DNA of 64,000 bases from Mycteria americana (Eukaryota > Chordata > Aves > Ciconiiformes > Ciconiidae). A program made the position numbers and the translations under genes. The stretch lies in assembly GCF_035582795.1 (NCBI RefSeq), contig NC_134366.1, forward strand, positions 36,171,926-36,235,925, in the 5' to 3' direction. Of this stretch, positions 23,401 through 35,700 are shown piece after piece. A model generated the notes under the pieces. That model had not been told where the DNA came from, ran no database searches, and saw only the letters and a program-made list of their open reading frames with translations. Within the stretch, counting starts at the first letter, position 1; each line of letters begins with the position of its first letter.

Positions 23401-26400
23401 GAATGATTTTGTATCCAAACTAGCTTGTCTTAAGTTAATTCTGAAAAACCTGCACTCACACACATATATGTATGTGCATGTGTATAGACATTTATGCATG
23501 CATTATATGTATATAAATGTACATATACAGTACAGAACTGTAGGTTTATCAGAATTAAAGTGAGCCAGCTTGGATAGCAATACCAACACCATTACTGAGT
23601 AGATATGTTTATACATGCGTGTATGTATGTATATACACATCTAGCGAACCTCAGCTGCAGCTTGGAAGTACTCAATGGTTCAGCTACCTAGTGCCACATA
23701 TGCAAATATTTGACATTAGAAAATTACGAACATTTTGATTGGAGAGATTAGGTTGATACACAGGAGTTCTGTAGTAGAGGCAGGAACAGGTAGTCCTGAA
23801 TTTTCTGATTCCAGTTTCCACAACAAATTAAAATAAAAGAAGTTTTTCACGCACTTACCTTATAGTTGTGGTGAATGCTATACCAGAGTCCAGTCCAAAC
23901 TTTGAAAAAGCCAGAAAGTGTGCGGTGACAAAAATAGTCAAGAACCATGGCTCTGCAATTTGCATGCTTGGTCGAGGACAAAGATTCTGCATTAAGATTG
24001 TACATATGACAGTGCGTGGCATCTCTTACTACATTCTTCTGTGGGGTCTTAACCACATTTAACTTCCATTTTTAATTAGATCTCAACATTAGAAAAGAAA
24101 TGCAAATTCTAGCTTGTGCAAAATTTGGTTTATCTTCAACTCGGATAAATCCAGTCTTGCAGCTTCCAGTCCTCTGGGGCGTCCAAATACCTGTCCCAAG
24201 AAGACATCACTGCATTAAAACCCATGGAGTAAACTGTTAGATCAGTGAAGTTTTGTTCTCTTTAGAGTATTGCATCATGCATTTGCAATATTTTTCTCCC
24301 CTTAAGGCAGCTGGAGTTTTCAGGCTATCCTGTGTAACTGCATCTGTGTTGCAGGTCACTGACATAGGAAACACATCTTAGCCCCGGTGTCGCAAATGAA
24401 TCCAGTTGCAGAAAGAACAAGGTTACTAAGAGAATGGATTTAAGATTCTACTTCCAAGTAATAGCCAGTAGCTAAAACAGGGCTAAAAGCCAGGAGCGCA
24501 CAGGCTCCTACTGGTCAGTTTTCAGTTGATCAGCATTGGTTTTTAATAACTAGCTCCAGAAGACTAATTAGTGACTTTACTGTGCCATCCTACATTTCAA
24601 AGTGTCTAATGCTATCATGTAGTAGCATGCTCTAACGCTGGCTGCTAAATGCAGACTCGCCCCTCTTGACTCCATACGCAGCACTGATTAGGACTAGCAA
24701 AACTCAGCTTCAAAATTTAAGGTAAAGTCAGGATTTTGCCTCCTGTCAGTGCTAACATATAGCTTCCATTGCTGGGCACAAGCCAGAAGATACTAAACCA
24801 CGAATGGTTTAGTTTTCTCCCACTAACAGTAAATTTAGAGCAGTAACTTCACAACACCAGTGGGAGCGGTGTGTTCAAATCCTCCAGCACATGTCAGGGG
24901 AAATACACACTATCAGTTTTCCATTTGCTATTTTGGCAGGCATAATTTTGTTATTTTTTCAAGCTGTTTATATCGGCCACCTCAGTGTTTTAATTATTTC
25001 ACAAGTACTTCAGCATTTTAATAAGTCTGTGCTTCAGCAGACATAGGGGATGGAGCCACCGCCCCCCCCCCCCCCCCCCCCCAGATTTTAGAGTTTTCTT
25101 TCAGTGAGTATGATACCTTAACATTTACAAACTTGGTTTACGTTTCAACAGAGCATTCATCTGTGTGCTGTCAAAGACTGTGTGTGGCATTAAATGATAT
25201 ATTTTAGAGAGATGATAAATCCTAATAAAAGGGGATCAGGATTATCTACAGCAGCTGTAGAGATTTGTAACAGAAAAATGAAGGCTGGTATGAATGAATT
25301 ATGAAGGGAAATGCGTGCAAGCACCAAGAGAATAGAGGGTTAAAAGAACGGACTGTTTTTGTTAACACAGAAAACCATTCCCAGCAGAAGAATTAAGGAC
25401 TTGCTCTGTTTACGTCAGGGCCAAAGACCTGCACTTCGAAAACAGCCACCACACAGACAACCTGTCAGCACAAGACCCAGCATCCTGACCTCCGGAGGAT
25501 GGTAACAAGGCTGCAGCATCAGCTACACCTTGCCTTTCCTGTTAGCCGGTCAGGAAAACACCCTCGTGGAAAACAAGGAAAAAGAGCCAATGGGCAGCAA
25601 CCTGGCCTGTCATTTATGGCGAACAAAGTAAGCAGGATTCTGAGGTAAAAGATGACCACATACCAGCTGATGCCTCCTAAGGGATATGAATGCTCTGTCC
25701 AGAAACTACTTTGTTGTCCCCAGTCAAGGGGACCCTTGGGCATGTAGTGAGGGCTTGGCAGGTGGCATTTCTGCTCCTTTGCGTCAAACACGAGGGATCC
25801 TGGCCAGGCCACTTGGACTCGTATGTCTTGGTGCTCATGAATATATGAGTGTCGGAGTGTGAATGAATTAAATCTATAGGAGAATGAGTGTGAGTGGATA
25901 AAATCAACTTGCTTAAAGACTTTGTGAATGAATACCCCCTTCCCCTTTCACAAGATCTCACACTGAACTTTCTCACACTAATTTCTCTGTTACAGCAATT
26001 TCCCCTTGTACGAGTGAACAGTCGTTCGTGTTGAGGACCATATCGTAACCCCCCCACAGACAGAAGGGCAGAGATATTCATGACTTGACCTAACTCATAT
26101 TCATTCCTAGATGTGGCATAATAACAAAATGTATGTCAGTTTATCTACAAGTATATAGATGATAATTTCCTCCCATTTCTTTTCTAAATGCCTGGTTTGC
26201 TCAACAAAGAGGGACTTTGTACAGCATTTCATGCCATGGAGTTTAAGTTTGTCTGAGGACACCCATGCCCTACTGGAATAAAATATCATAAATCGTAGCT
26301 GAGTAGTTATTGATAAAGAACAGTTACTCCATGGAAAGCCACATGAAAATAAAGGGTTGGAGAGAAAGTGAAGGAGGAAGGGTGAAGAAGTCTGCTTTAC

Positions 26401-28659
26401 GTCCTTAAACATTAATGAAAATGAGGAAATAACATGTTGGCCTGAGACAAGGACAATATGGACTTGGCCGAAGTCACAGTACAACTCAAGAGTTGGTAGG
26501 ATGCTTGCATAACGCCTCCCAACACCCCACACTAACCTGGATCCATAGTGCCGGAGAAGGAGCCTGCTAGAAGGGCTCAGTTACGAGGAGGCTGGGCTGC
26601 AGCATGCGGAAATGGAGATTGGGATGTGGTGTTTCTTACAAGAGCTTCGACAGGCTTCACATACCAAGTCCTCTAAATGACAAGCTTAGGGCAACAAACT
26701 ACACTGCCTTTTGCACTCCCCAGTAAAAATCTAGGGGCAAAATAAATGTCCTTCTCTCTCACCATATTAGCATTAAAAGAAGCTACAGCATGTACATCCA
26801 TTTAGCTGTATTATATATAGCTTGTACTATTGAACTGGTCACCCAGATGTCAGCGAGGCTCAACATCCTTGTGTTAAGTACTGCAGAAGCCATCTTCCCA
26901 GAAGACTAAACATTAGATGTTACCTGGGAGCCAGCTCTATTTCATCTTGGACACTTATCACAAAAAGAGCCTAGATGTTTGCTCTGACAGAATTACATAT
27001 TTATTCTTTCACATTTAGTTTGGGCTTTTGCAGAAAGCAGGAAGACTACTGGTAGCTCACCAGCAAGTTGGCTTCTGCTGTCCCCAGAGATGACCATGAG
27101 CCAGTCTTTCTAAATGGTTATTAGCAGTATTACACTTGGTAGTTTAGCCAAGACTGACTCCCTCACAGCAAGCGAAGGAAAAGAGGGCAGCTGCTGTAAG
27201 GAATTGATGCTACTTAGAGATCAATGCCTGGCAATATTAACCAAAGGCCTGATAAACGTGAAAGCTTTCAGAGACTAAGTTTGTTTCCAAACACTCAAGC
27301 ATTTTACTATTGACATCACAAACTGGATTTTTCTACCCAAATAAAATGTCTTAAATCCAGAGCAATCTCAAAATTGTGTTCTCTAGAGTGCCTCTAGATT
27401 TACAGAGCTCAAGAGCAGAATTTCACTCCGTATTTGCTCGCTAACATTGATGTTAGAAGGCTTGTGAAGCTTCTGCCTTGATATTTGGCACATACTTTGT
27501 AGCAAATCAGAAGATGAGCACTGGGCCGGGGTGGGGGGGTAAAGCCTGGTTTGCTAAGAACCATAGCTGCCAGGCAATAAAGAGTAGGGATTTGGGGAGG
27601 GGGGGAGAGGTGCTGTGCAAAAATAGGTTTAAACATTTGCCCTCTGACATGGCTGCAGTGTTTGTCACCAGGGTAGGTGACCTGAGGGATACTCTCAGTC
27701 ACGCTGGCTACTAAGAGTTGCTAGAGGCAGGAGATGACCTGAATACAAGGGACCGCAAGAGGTCCAGCCTAGCCTGGGGTGACTACAAAAGGTGGTCCGC
27801 TGGCGGTGCTCAGGACCTCCAATGCCGTGTCTGGTCCCTCACAGCCGACCACAACAACGCTTGTACACTGCCTTTCCAGACAAGGCAGGTCATAGCAACC
27901 TAGCACAAAGAAGAATCCACTTTCTAGATTGTCTCCAAGGATACAGAGTCTTAATTCAGGCATTACGAAATCACAGAGCCCCAAAATTACACTGTTGAAG
28001 TTTAATTAAGCTGTGAAAGCAGCCAGCACCAGGTACTCACACAACGTGCACTCAGTCTCAGTTCGGTGCGAGACTGCAGCATCCAGCGTAGGCAGCAAGG
28101 CAATAACAAGGAGCTGGAAGGAAGAGGTGCATGAGCCACTGCCAAAATGTAAAGAAGCTCACATCCAGGTGTGTAACAGCTCTGTTTTGAAGCCATCACA
28201 AAACTGTTTTCATTAGAAAATAAACAAGCTCATTGGACAAACCCTATCACCATCCTGAAAAGCCCCATGAACCTGCCTGCACAGAAGTACGATGCAAAGA
28301 GGCTGGCTCAGGCATCACTTGCAAATGAGGTTCAAACTATCAAATCTGCAAGAACACGAGGCACATGCTGAGGCAACGGTTTGGGGTGTTTAGCTACAGA
28401 GGGAAGGGGTACTCTATCATCTGCTGATAGGTACATGTTAAATATAGTTTTGGTTAACTAATTGCAAGAGAGAAATCTGAGGGAAGCTACCGAAAGACGG
28501 GCACCTCTAACAATTCTCTTGTGAAGTTTATGTGAAGCAGTGATACAAAAAAAGTCATGGGCAGATCTTTGACCATGAGGGCCAGAATTCAGCTACATGC
28601 ACAGGCATCTGCGGGAACTGGCAAGAGTGGCCAGGAGATGGAATAGGAGATTGCATCTA
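20445..28659. other. intergenic DNA, no gene recognised
   Basis: I can support no coding exon or RNA gene. It contains a 21-base poly-C run (25062-25082) and a 12-bp tandem repeat near 21318-21345. A more balanced-composition stretch (about 25.4-26.1 kb) might be an old LTR, but I could not confirm ends or target duplications. Open frames of 61-150 codons look random. Confidence 0.45.
25062..25082. repeat. poly-C tract (21 C)
   Basis: An uninterrupted run of 21 C on plus (21 G on minus). Its length is probably polymorphic and its count is error-prone in sequencing. Confidence 0.9.
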
Positions 28660-29773
28660 AATCTCTCTAAATTGGGGAGACATGGATTTGACAGATGGAC
28701 CACTCTGTGGGTAAGGAATTGGCTGGATGGTCGCACTCAAAGAGTTGCAGTCAACGGCTCCATGTCCAAGTGGAGACCAGTGACGAGTGGCGTTCCTCAG
28801 GGGTTGGTGTTGGGACTGGGGCTGTTTTAACATCTTTGTTGGTGACATGGACAGTGGGATTGAGTGCACCCTCAGCAAGTTTGCCGATGACACCAAGCTG
28901 TGTGGTGTGACTGAAACTCTAGAGGGAAGGAATCCCATCCAGAGGGACCTTGACAGGCTTGAGAGGGGGGCCCGTGTGAACCTCAAGAAGTTCAACAAGG
29001 CCAAGTGCAAGGTCCTGCACATGGGTCGGGGCAATCCCAAGCACAAATACAGGCTGGGCAGAGAATGGATTGAGAGCAGCCCTGAGAAGGACTTGGGGGT
29101 GTTGGTTTATGAGAAGCTCAACATGACCCGGCAATGTGCGCTTGCAGCCCAGAAAGCCAACTGCATCCTGGGCTGCATCAAAAGCAGCGTGGCCAGCAGG
29201 TCGAGGGAGATGATTCTCCCCCTCTACTCCGCTCTCGTGAGACCCCACCTGGAGTACTGCGTCCAGCTCTGAGGCCCCCAACATAAGAAGGACATGGACC
29301 TGTTGGAGCCAGTCCAGAGGAGGGCCATGAAGATGATCTGAGGGATGGAGCACATCTCCTATCAGGACAGGCTGAGAGAGTAGGGGTTGTTCAGCCTGGA
29401 GAAGAGAAGGCTCTGGGGAGACCTTATAGCAGCCCTCCAGTACCTGAAGGGGGCCTACAAGAAAGCTGAAGAGAGAGACTTTTTACAAGGGCACGTAGGG
29501 ATAGGACAAGGGGTAATGGCTTTAAACTGAAAGAGGGTAGATTTAGATTAGCTGTAAGGGAGAAATTCTTCCCTATGAGGGTGGTGAGGCGCTGGACCAG
29601 GTTGCCCAGAGAAGCTGTGGATGCCCCATCCCTGGAAGTGTTCAAGGCCAGGCTGGATGGGACTTTGAGCAACCTAGTCTAGTGGAAGGTGTCCCTGCCC
29701 ATGGCAGGGGGGGTTGGAACTAGATGATCTTTAAGGTCTCTTCCAACCCAAACCATTTTATGATTCTGTGATT
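28660..29773 (+). mobile_element. CR1 LINE fragment, decayed (C-terminal ORF2 and 3' UTR)
   Basis: Covers the second half of the CR1 reverse transcriptase and the tail. RT motif-B-like TSGVPQG is encoded near 28783-28803 and FADDTKL near 28879-28899. The frame is broken near 28830 by a single-base change in length, and there are in-frame stops near 29271 and 29341, so it cannot encode an active product. It ends in ATTCTGTGATT. The 5' boundary is approximate. It belongs to a different subfamily from the 60-kb copy, judging by many differences. Confidence 0.92.
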
Positions 29774-32700
29774 ATTTCCTTTTATATATTTTATATAGAA
29801 CACACAGAGGGACAATGGAAAAGACATATACTAATGTTTCTGACATTTTTCCTTGTAAAAGTCCCATTTAGGAACAAAGCATTTCAACATGCTGGCATTT
29901 CTGTGTAAGAGTAGTTCATGTTCCCACCCAGCCCTGTATAGATGGTGACTGTTTTTCAGATTGCAAGGTCATGATTAGGTCTGGCAAGTGAAATACAAAA
30001 CATTAGAAAAACACAGCGCTGCTCAGCAGCAACACCCTTTTTCCTGGCCAGGCCAGCGCAAAGAAACTGCAATTATGGAATCAATGTCTTGACACTGTAA
30101 CTATAAAATACCTTTAATTAGGGGCATCGGTTCCCTTCCTCCAGAGCCAGGTTTGCACTACAGTCAGAAACTGTGGTTTGTTCTCACTCACCTCAGGGAA
30201 ACTGAGTTTCTGTTAACACAGAGGGAAAGCGAAAAGTTTGATAAACACTGCTAGAAGACTCTATATTATCTGAAAGCATGCAGACCATTGTGCAACAAGA
30301 AGAAATAAATTCCTTTTACTTCAGGCTGTAACACTGTGACATCTGTGTAGGCTCTCCGTGACACTAGTGCTATCGTGTCTTGCTTTTGTTTTTAACCTCG
30401 TCACCTGGGATATTCCATTTCCCTCCCTTCACAGGAATCGTAAATAGTAGTTGTTCCTTATGCAGAAGGACCCTTTATTTCTTTGTTTTCTGTCACTGCA
30501 GTTTCCAAGTAAGCCTGCAAACAACTAGATGGGAGCAGCCACCACTAAGCCGAGAACAGCTATCAGGAAGAGCTTACACTCGTGTAATCCTGTGAAAGAT
30601 ATGTACATTGCAAAATACCATCTGAGTAAAATGGAAAAGGCGGAATGATATTTTTGTTTCCGCCTGACAAAGCCGAGTCATACCATAACTACACAAAGAC
30701 AAACGCAGGAAGTGGGATGTATGAACACTTACATTTTCAGCTCAAATACCAACATTTCTGGGCGTGCTGCCCTAAACAGTCTCGTGTTTGAGTAGCTACC
30801 AGGCTCTTGGATAGATTTCTGTACTTTCAGAAATGAAAATGCTTCTCAGAAATGACATTCATCTTTTGGAGCAGAGAGCCCCAGAACGATACCCATCAAG
30901 CCCCTGCTTTTCTGCTTGTGGCTTCCTATGATGGCCAAGGCAAGGGGGAGCAACCCAAGGCCAACAGCAGCCAAATTAGAGAGGGCTCTTATGCCACAGA
31001 GGGCGTACAAGTGATACGCTTTCTGAGCAGCCACCATATGACAAAGGCAAGCTCCAGAAATGCTCCAAAATCAAAGCCACAGCACCAAAAACGTAGGACC
31101 AAGCAGAGCAAGCCACTGCAGAAAGCTCAGAGCTCACATGTTGAAAGCTCTGGTTCCATGAGGTATCTCAGTGCTGGCCTGAAAAAAATTTGAAAGCCAT
31201 TGATTTTCAAGTAATAATCTGCATGCAAAGGACGCTTATTTATGAAACTACATACCCAAAAAGGAAGGGTAAGGTAGGTGCAATAAAACCACACCATCTA
31301 AGATGAAGGACGACATTCTGCTCTCAGGGCATCACCACCGCCACTTTTACTGAACTCGGAAGTCAAGATGTTTGCTGATGGAAAACAGAACATCCACCTT
31401 CATTTCAGGTAAGTGGAAATATTGTGAAAGGATACTGGAGCCTCCCATTAAGTGGTGTAAACCGTGAGAGAAGAAAGCAATACCATATCTGAGCTATGCT
31501 GTGCCGATGCAGCTAAGTTAATGAAACGTTTTTCCTGCCTTACACTGCACGTGCTGCGATGTCTTCAGCGAGATTCTGATCTACTGAAATTGGATCCGTG
31601 TTGTGCTGGCCTTTTGGAGCAAACCTTTCTGGCTGCAGCTATCATGAGGAGAATGTGGCATCAAGGGCTCTAGTCTAAATGGGCAAAAGCACTAATTATC
31701 CTTTAATTTTCCATCCATGCTTTTGAGTTCTCAGCGTAAGCTGGTGCAAACATTTAGACAGGTACCTAACTCCCTGTTTTCCAGACACAGGTGGATAAGT
31801 GAATGTTTAAGTGGTGTGCTTTCTCCTCTAGTTCAAGGTAGCTGAGCGTTTTCTCACCTTGAGACAGCCAAATGTTGTAAAGACTCTACTCCCCTTTTCA
31901 ACAAAATACCTTATGGTGCTCACCAGTTTTTATTCTAGTTAATAGGGAATAAAAATTATTAAAGACACTGGCTACAGTATGCTCAGTCTAATAAACTGGA
32001 CTAGTAACAGTTTTCCTGGCACCACAAAACATCACATTTTGGCGTGATGTCCAATATTGAGCTATCTGAAGCAGAACAGAAGACACGATTGATCTGTGTT
32101 GGAAAGTGCCTCCCTTTCACAAGGAGCCTAGCTAGCTACATTAAGCCTACTTCTCCACCACACCGTATTGCCCGTCATGCCAAATACATACTTACCCTCA
32201 CAGATGAAAAGTGCATACACGGGAAAGTTAGAGGAATGTCTGGCAATATAGTCTAGTCTATATTCCTTATTGTCCTTTTTAAATATTCCAGTAACTACAC
32301 CATTATCCCCAGTTCCCACTGGCTGCAGGTTGCGGCTCTGGGTTCTTATCGCCCCAAGCAACTGGCCTCTCTCGTTTAAGGCTTTGTCTTTATTCCCACA
32401 CTCATTTGCCATGTCTGCACCTACACAGACCAGTCCTCTGGCCTGAAAATCCACCAGGAGAGGTGTGGTACAGGAACGATTTCTATGGGACACTGATTTG
32501 AAAACCATACCTAGTTTCTAAGCAGTATTTTAAATCAGGCACCAGTATATTATCAAATAGAAAACAAACATTTGAGAAAAGCAGACCTTTAGACAACTCT
32601 GCACTTTTTAGAGGGCAATCAAAGCTGCTATAGATTAAAAGTAGCAAATTTCCAGATACCTGGAGACATTAAATCAGTCCGGGACAGCTCTGCTTAGCTT

Positions 32701-35700
32701 CAAGAAGTCTACAGAAAAATTGCACTTGGCAACAGCTCTTTTCTTGGTAATTCTGTGCTTGCTCCTAGGGGATATTTGTGCCACTTCATCTATTTTCTTT
32801 TATATTTAAGTCTATTTACAGTACACAGCAATAGTAAAAAAAAAAAAATTCACACTGTAATACAACATACTAAATATACGTTAGATTCTGGTAGGATATT
32901 CCTACACTTTGAATGAAGATTAGCTTTATGCAACACTGAAACCAATCAGACTTCTGCAAGGCATTTAGTGCAAGGGTATAGCAGCTTTCAGCTCCACCAG
33001 TGCAGTGATCAATAACACGACACGTTACTGTTACGGCAGAGCAAGTGACATATGGCCATGCAGCTGCACACTATAATTAACCACTGATTTACAACAGAAA
33101 GAGGATAGACTGTTACATTCAATTAACTCGCCTTCCTTTCAGCTGACAGGCAGCTGAGTGCTGAACACTTAATATACTTTTTGCAAATTTCCTTCTCCAC
33201 AAGCATTATAATTGCTGTAATTAGCACAGATCAGCTATGACAGCAAAACTCTCATTTCATCTATACAATGCAGTAGCTTATAAAAAGTTAGGATTTATCA
33301 GTTTTATTAAGTAGCTAACCAGCATTTCTCTTTAATCATACATTCTCATATACTTCCATGTAGTTTTTTTCAGATAATTCCATCATCTTCTCTATAACTC
33401 TACAGAAAAAGACATTTTTCCCAGGAAATATGAATTGGGATGAGCTCAGTTGATGACAGTCACATGCACACCTAAGAGGTACAGCGATATGTGAAGTGAT
33501 ACAGGTGCTCCATGTTTGCTCTTGAATGAGAGTGGGTATTTTCTGTCATGCTGTTTCTAAGAGCATGTGTTGTATATTAGTCCATAGGAAAAAGGCTGTC
33601 TGAGCACCCTGAACCTCCTTTTTGACTTTCTTCTGTTTTCCATATGACAGCCTGCTGTCATAGGTGCTCAGCGTTTTATTTGACTTTGACATTTTGATTT
33701 GCCTGTCAGAATAGCGTAGAGGTTAGAAGAGGTGACCGGCAAGGCTAGGGGAGTTTACGCTAGATAGTAACTTGCCCACTGAGTAGATATTGAGAGATTT
33801 GAGCAAATGTGGTCAAGTCTCTAACACTATGGGACATCTTCCTTCTGGCTGCTAGGGGGATGCACAGGGTGACTTCAGGACTGTAACCCTGCTGTGCTTC
33901 ACATCCTCTGTCCAGGTAATGAAAGCTGCAAAGAAAAAGTTTAATGCAAGTATTTCCATAGAGCACAGCACAACCAACCACATGGAGGCTTCTATTACAT
34001 TTGCTTGAAGCCTCAAGGAAACGTAATTTGCTGTGATAACGAAAAGCTTAAAGATCAGCCGCTGACCTTGAGAGTCACTGGGTCGTTCTTCTTGGCATAG
34101 GGAGTCCACCCTATTCAGACCACGTACCGTGGCATCTAAGTGAACCTGTGGGGGTTACCCTGGTGTCTGCGGTGGGAACGATGAACAGCTCAGGCTGTGC
34201 GCTACCCAGGACGCCCGACCTTTCGTTGTCAATTCAGAGAAGCAGTTGTGACTGTAGGAACGTACCCTCACCGTACGTTCTGCTTTAGCCTTTGGATGTG
34301 CATCGCTATGTCCTTGTACTGACTGGCCATGGGGTGGCAATGTCAATCTTCTTGAAAACATTTTCTTACACTTGCTGGTCTCAGCCCCCGTTCCTGCTCC
34401 TCTCCCTTTGCGCTTTTTTCCTTTTTCTGTTTTTATAGTTAAGGAATCTGTACATGTATTTTAATTTCCTTTGCAAAAGTTAAACTTCGTTTTGTCTTCT
34501 GGTAACTCAGTCCATCACAAAGACTTTCTGATTCCTTGACTGTATGCTTTCTTCTGCTCCCCCTTCATTCAGTTCCTTACAGGTACTCAAGTACACTTTT
34601 AAAGGGAATTATATTTCAATGCCAGCTTTCCATACAAGATTTCTCCCCTTCTTAAGGTGCAAATGCTAGAGACTCTGTCCTTTGACTAAAGTTTCTTCGA
34701 GCTTTTGGGTTTTTTTTGCTTTCTCTCAGGCCAATAAACTTCACTGTCCAGCCATCTTCATTTCTCAAAGTTCACCCTTTTGAAATAAAAAGTCCTTTCA
34801 TCCAAGGTCTATTGTTATTGTTTGTCTAAAACAACAACAAAGTTATTTTATATAACTCTTACTTCACTGTAAGTCTTACGCAGTGGTACAATGAAGTCTT
34901 GTGTAGAAGCACCAGAGCCCCAGCTGAGCAGGGCAGTTTACGCACCAGAAGGGAGCTCTCACCAGCCGAGTTCCCACCTAGGGCTGATTTACTTCTTTTC
35001 CCAGTTTCAGGAATCCATTGCCCGGCAGTATGTAACATAAAGATGCTCCAAGCCTGAAGCAGCACACCCTGTTCCTGGTTCAGGAACATTTTGTTGAACA
35101 AGCATGTCAGTTATGACTTCCAGAAGCAATAAGGACCTACGATTGTTGATGGAATTTGTCCTCCAATCTATAGCAAGAAAATTTAAGTCTCTCATAATAG
35201 ACAGTGTCGGTTAACATTCCTCTGTGAAGATTACAAATGTCTCCCCAAAGGATTATAGCAGACCTGTAACACTATCCCACTAAAATGTTTTTACTACTCT
35301 TTTCCCAAGAAATTTTAGCTCCAAGACCATATGGTCGTTTCCTATTTTTTTAAATCTGCCACATTGTTCGTGTGCTGCACTAGTCCACCAACCTTACCTT
35401 TACCTGTGCCATTTCTCAGTCCCGTGGATCTCTCCATGCTCATACTCCACCTACAAAAGCTATTCCAGCCTATTATTTCTATAGTAAACATTTTCACATA
35501 CTGCTGCACAAGTGGTCTCAGTTAGTCCTGTGATGCAAACTCATTGCATTATGAAAAAAAACCCTTCTCAGTCGCATCACACTGGCCAAGTCAGTGAGAC
35601 AATCGGCAATTTTTTTTATTGGCATCTCTTGTAGAGTCAGATTTGCACCTTGTTCTTGCCCTGGGTGGACAGATCTGCTATGCCATGCCACATGGACAGC

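Noticed and set aside
24840-24895. B-box-like GTTCAAATCC, a possible tRNA gene
   Set aside because: No acceptor stem, D arm or anticodon arm can be folded around it. The same applies to a similar motif near 57490.
28597-29353. Overlapping frames of 71-161 codons on both strands
   Set aside because: All are pieces or antisense shadows of the decayed CR1 at 28660-29773.
32128-32508. 126-codon minus frame
   Set aside because: No recognised motif, no splice or promoter context, and a length expected by chance in 64 kb.
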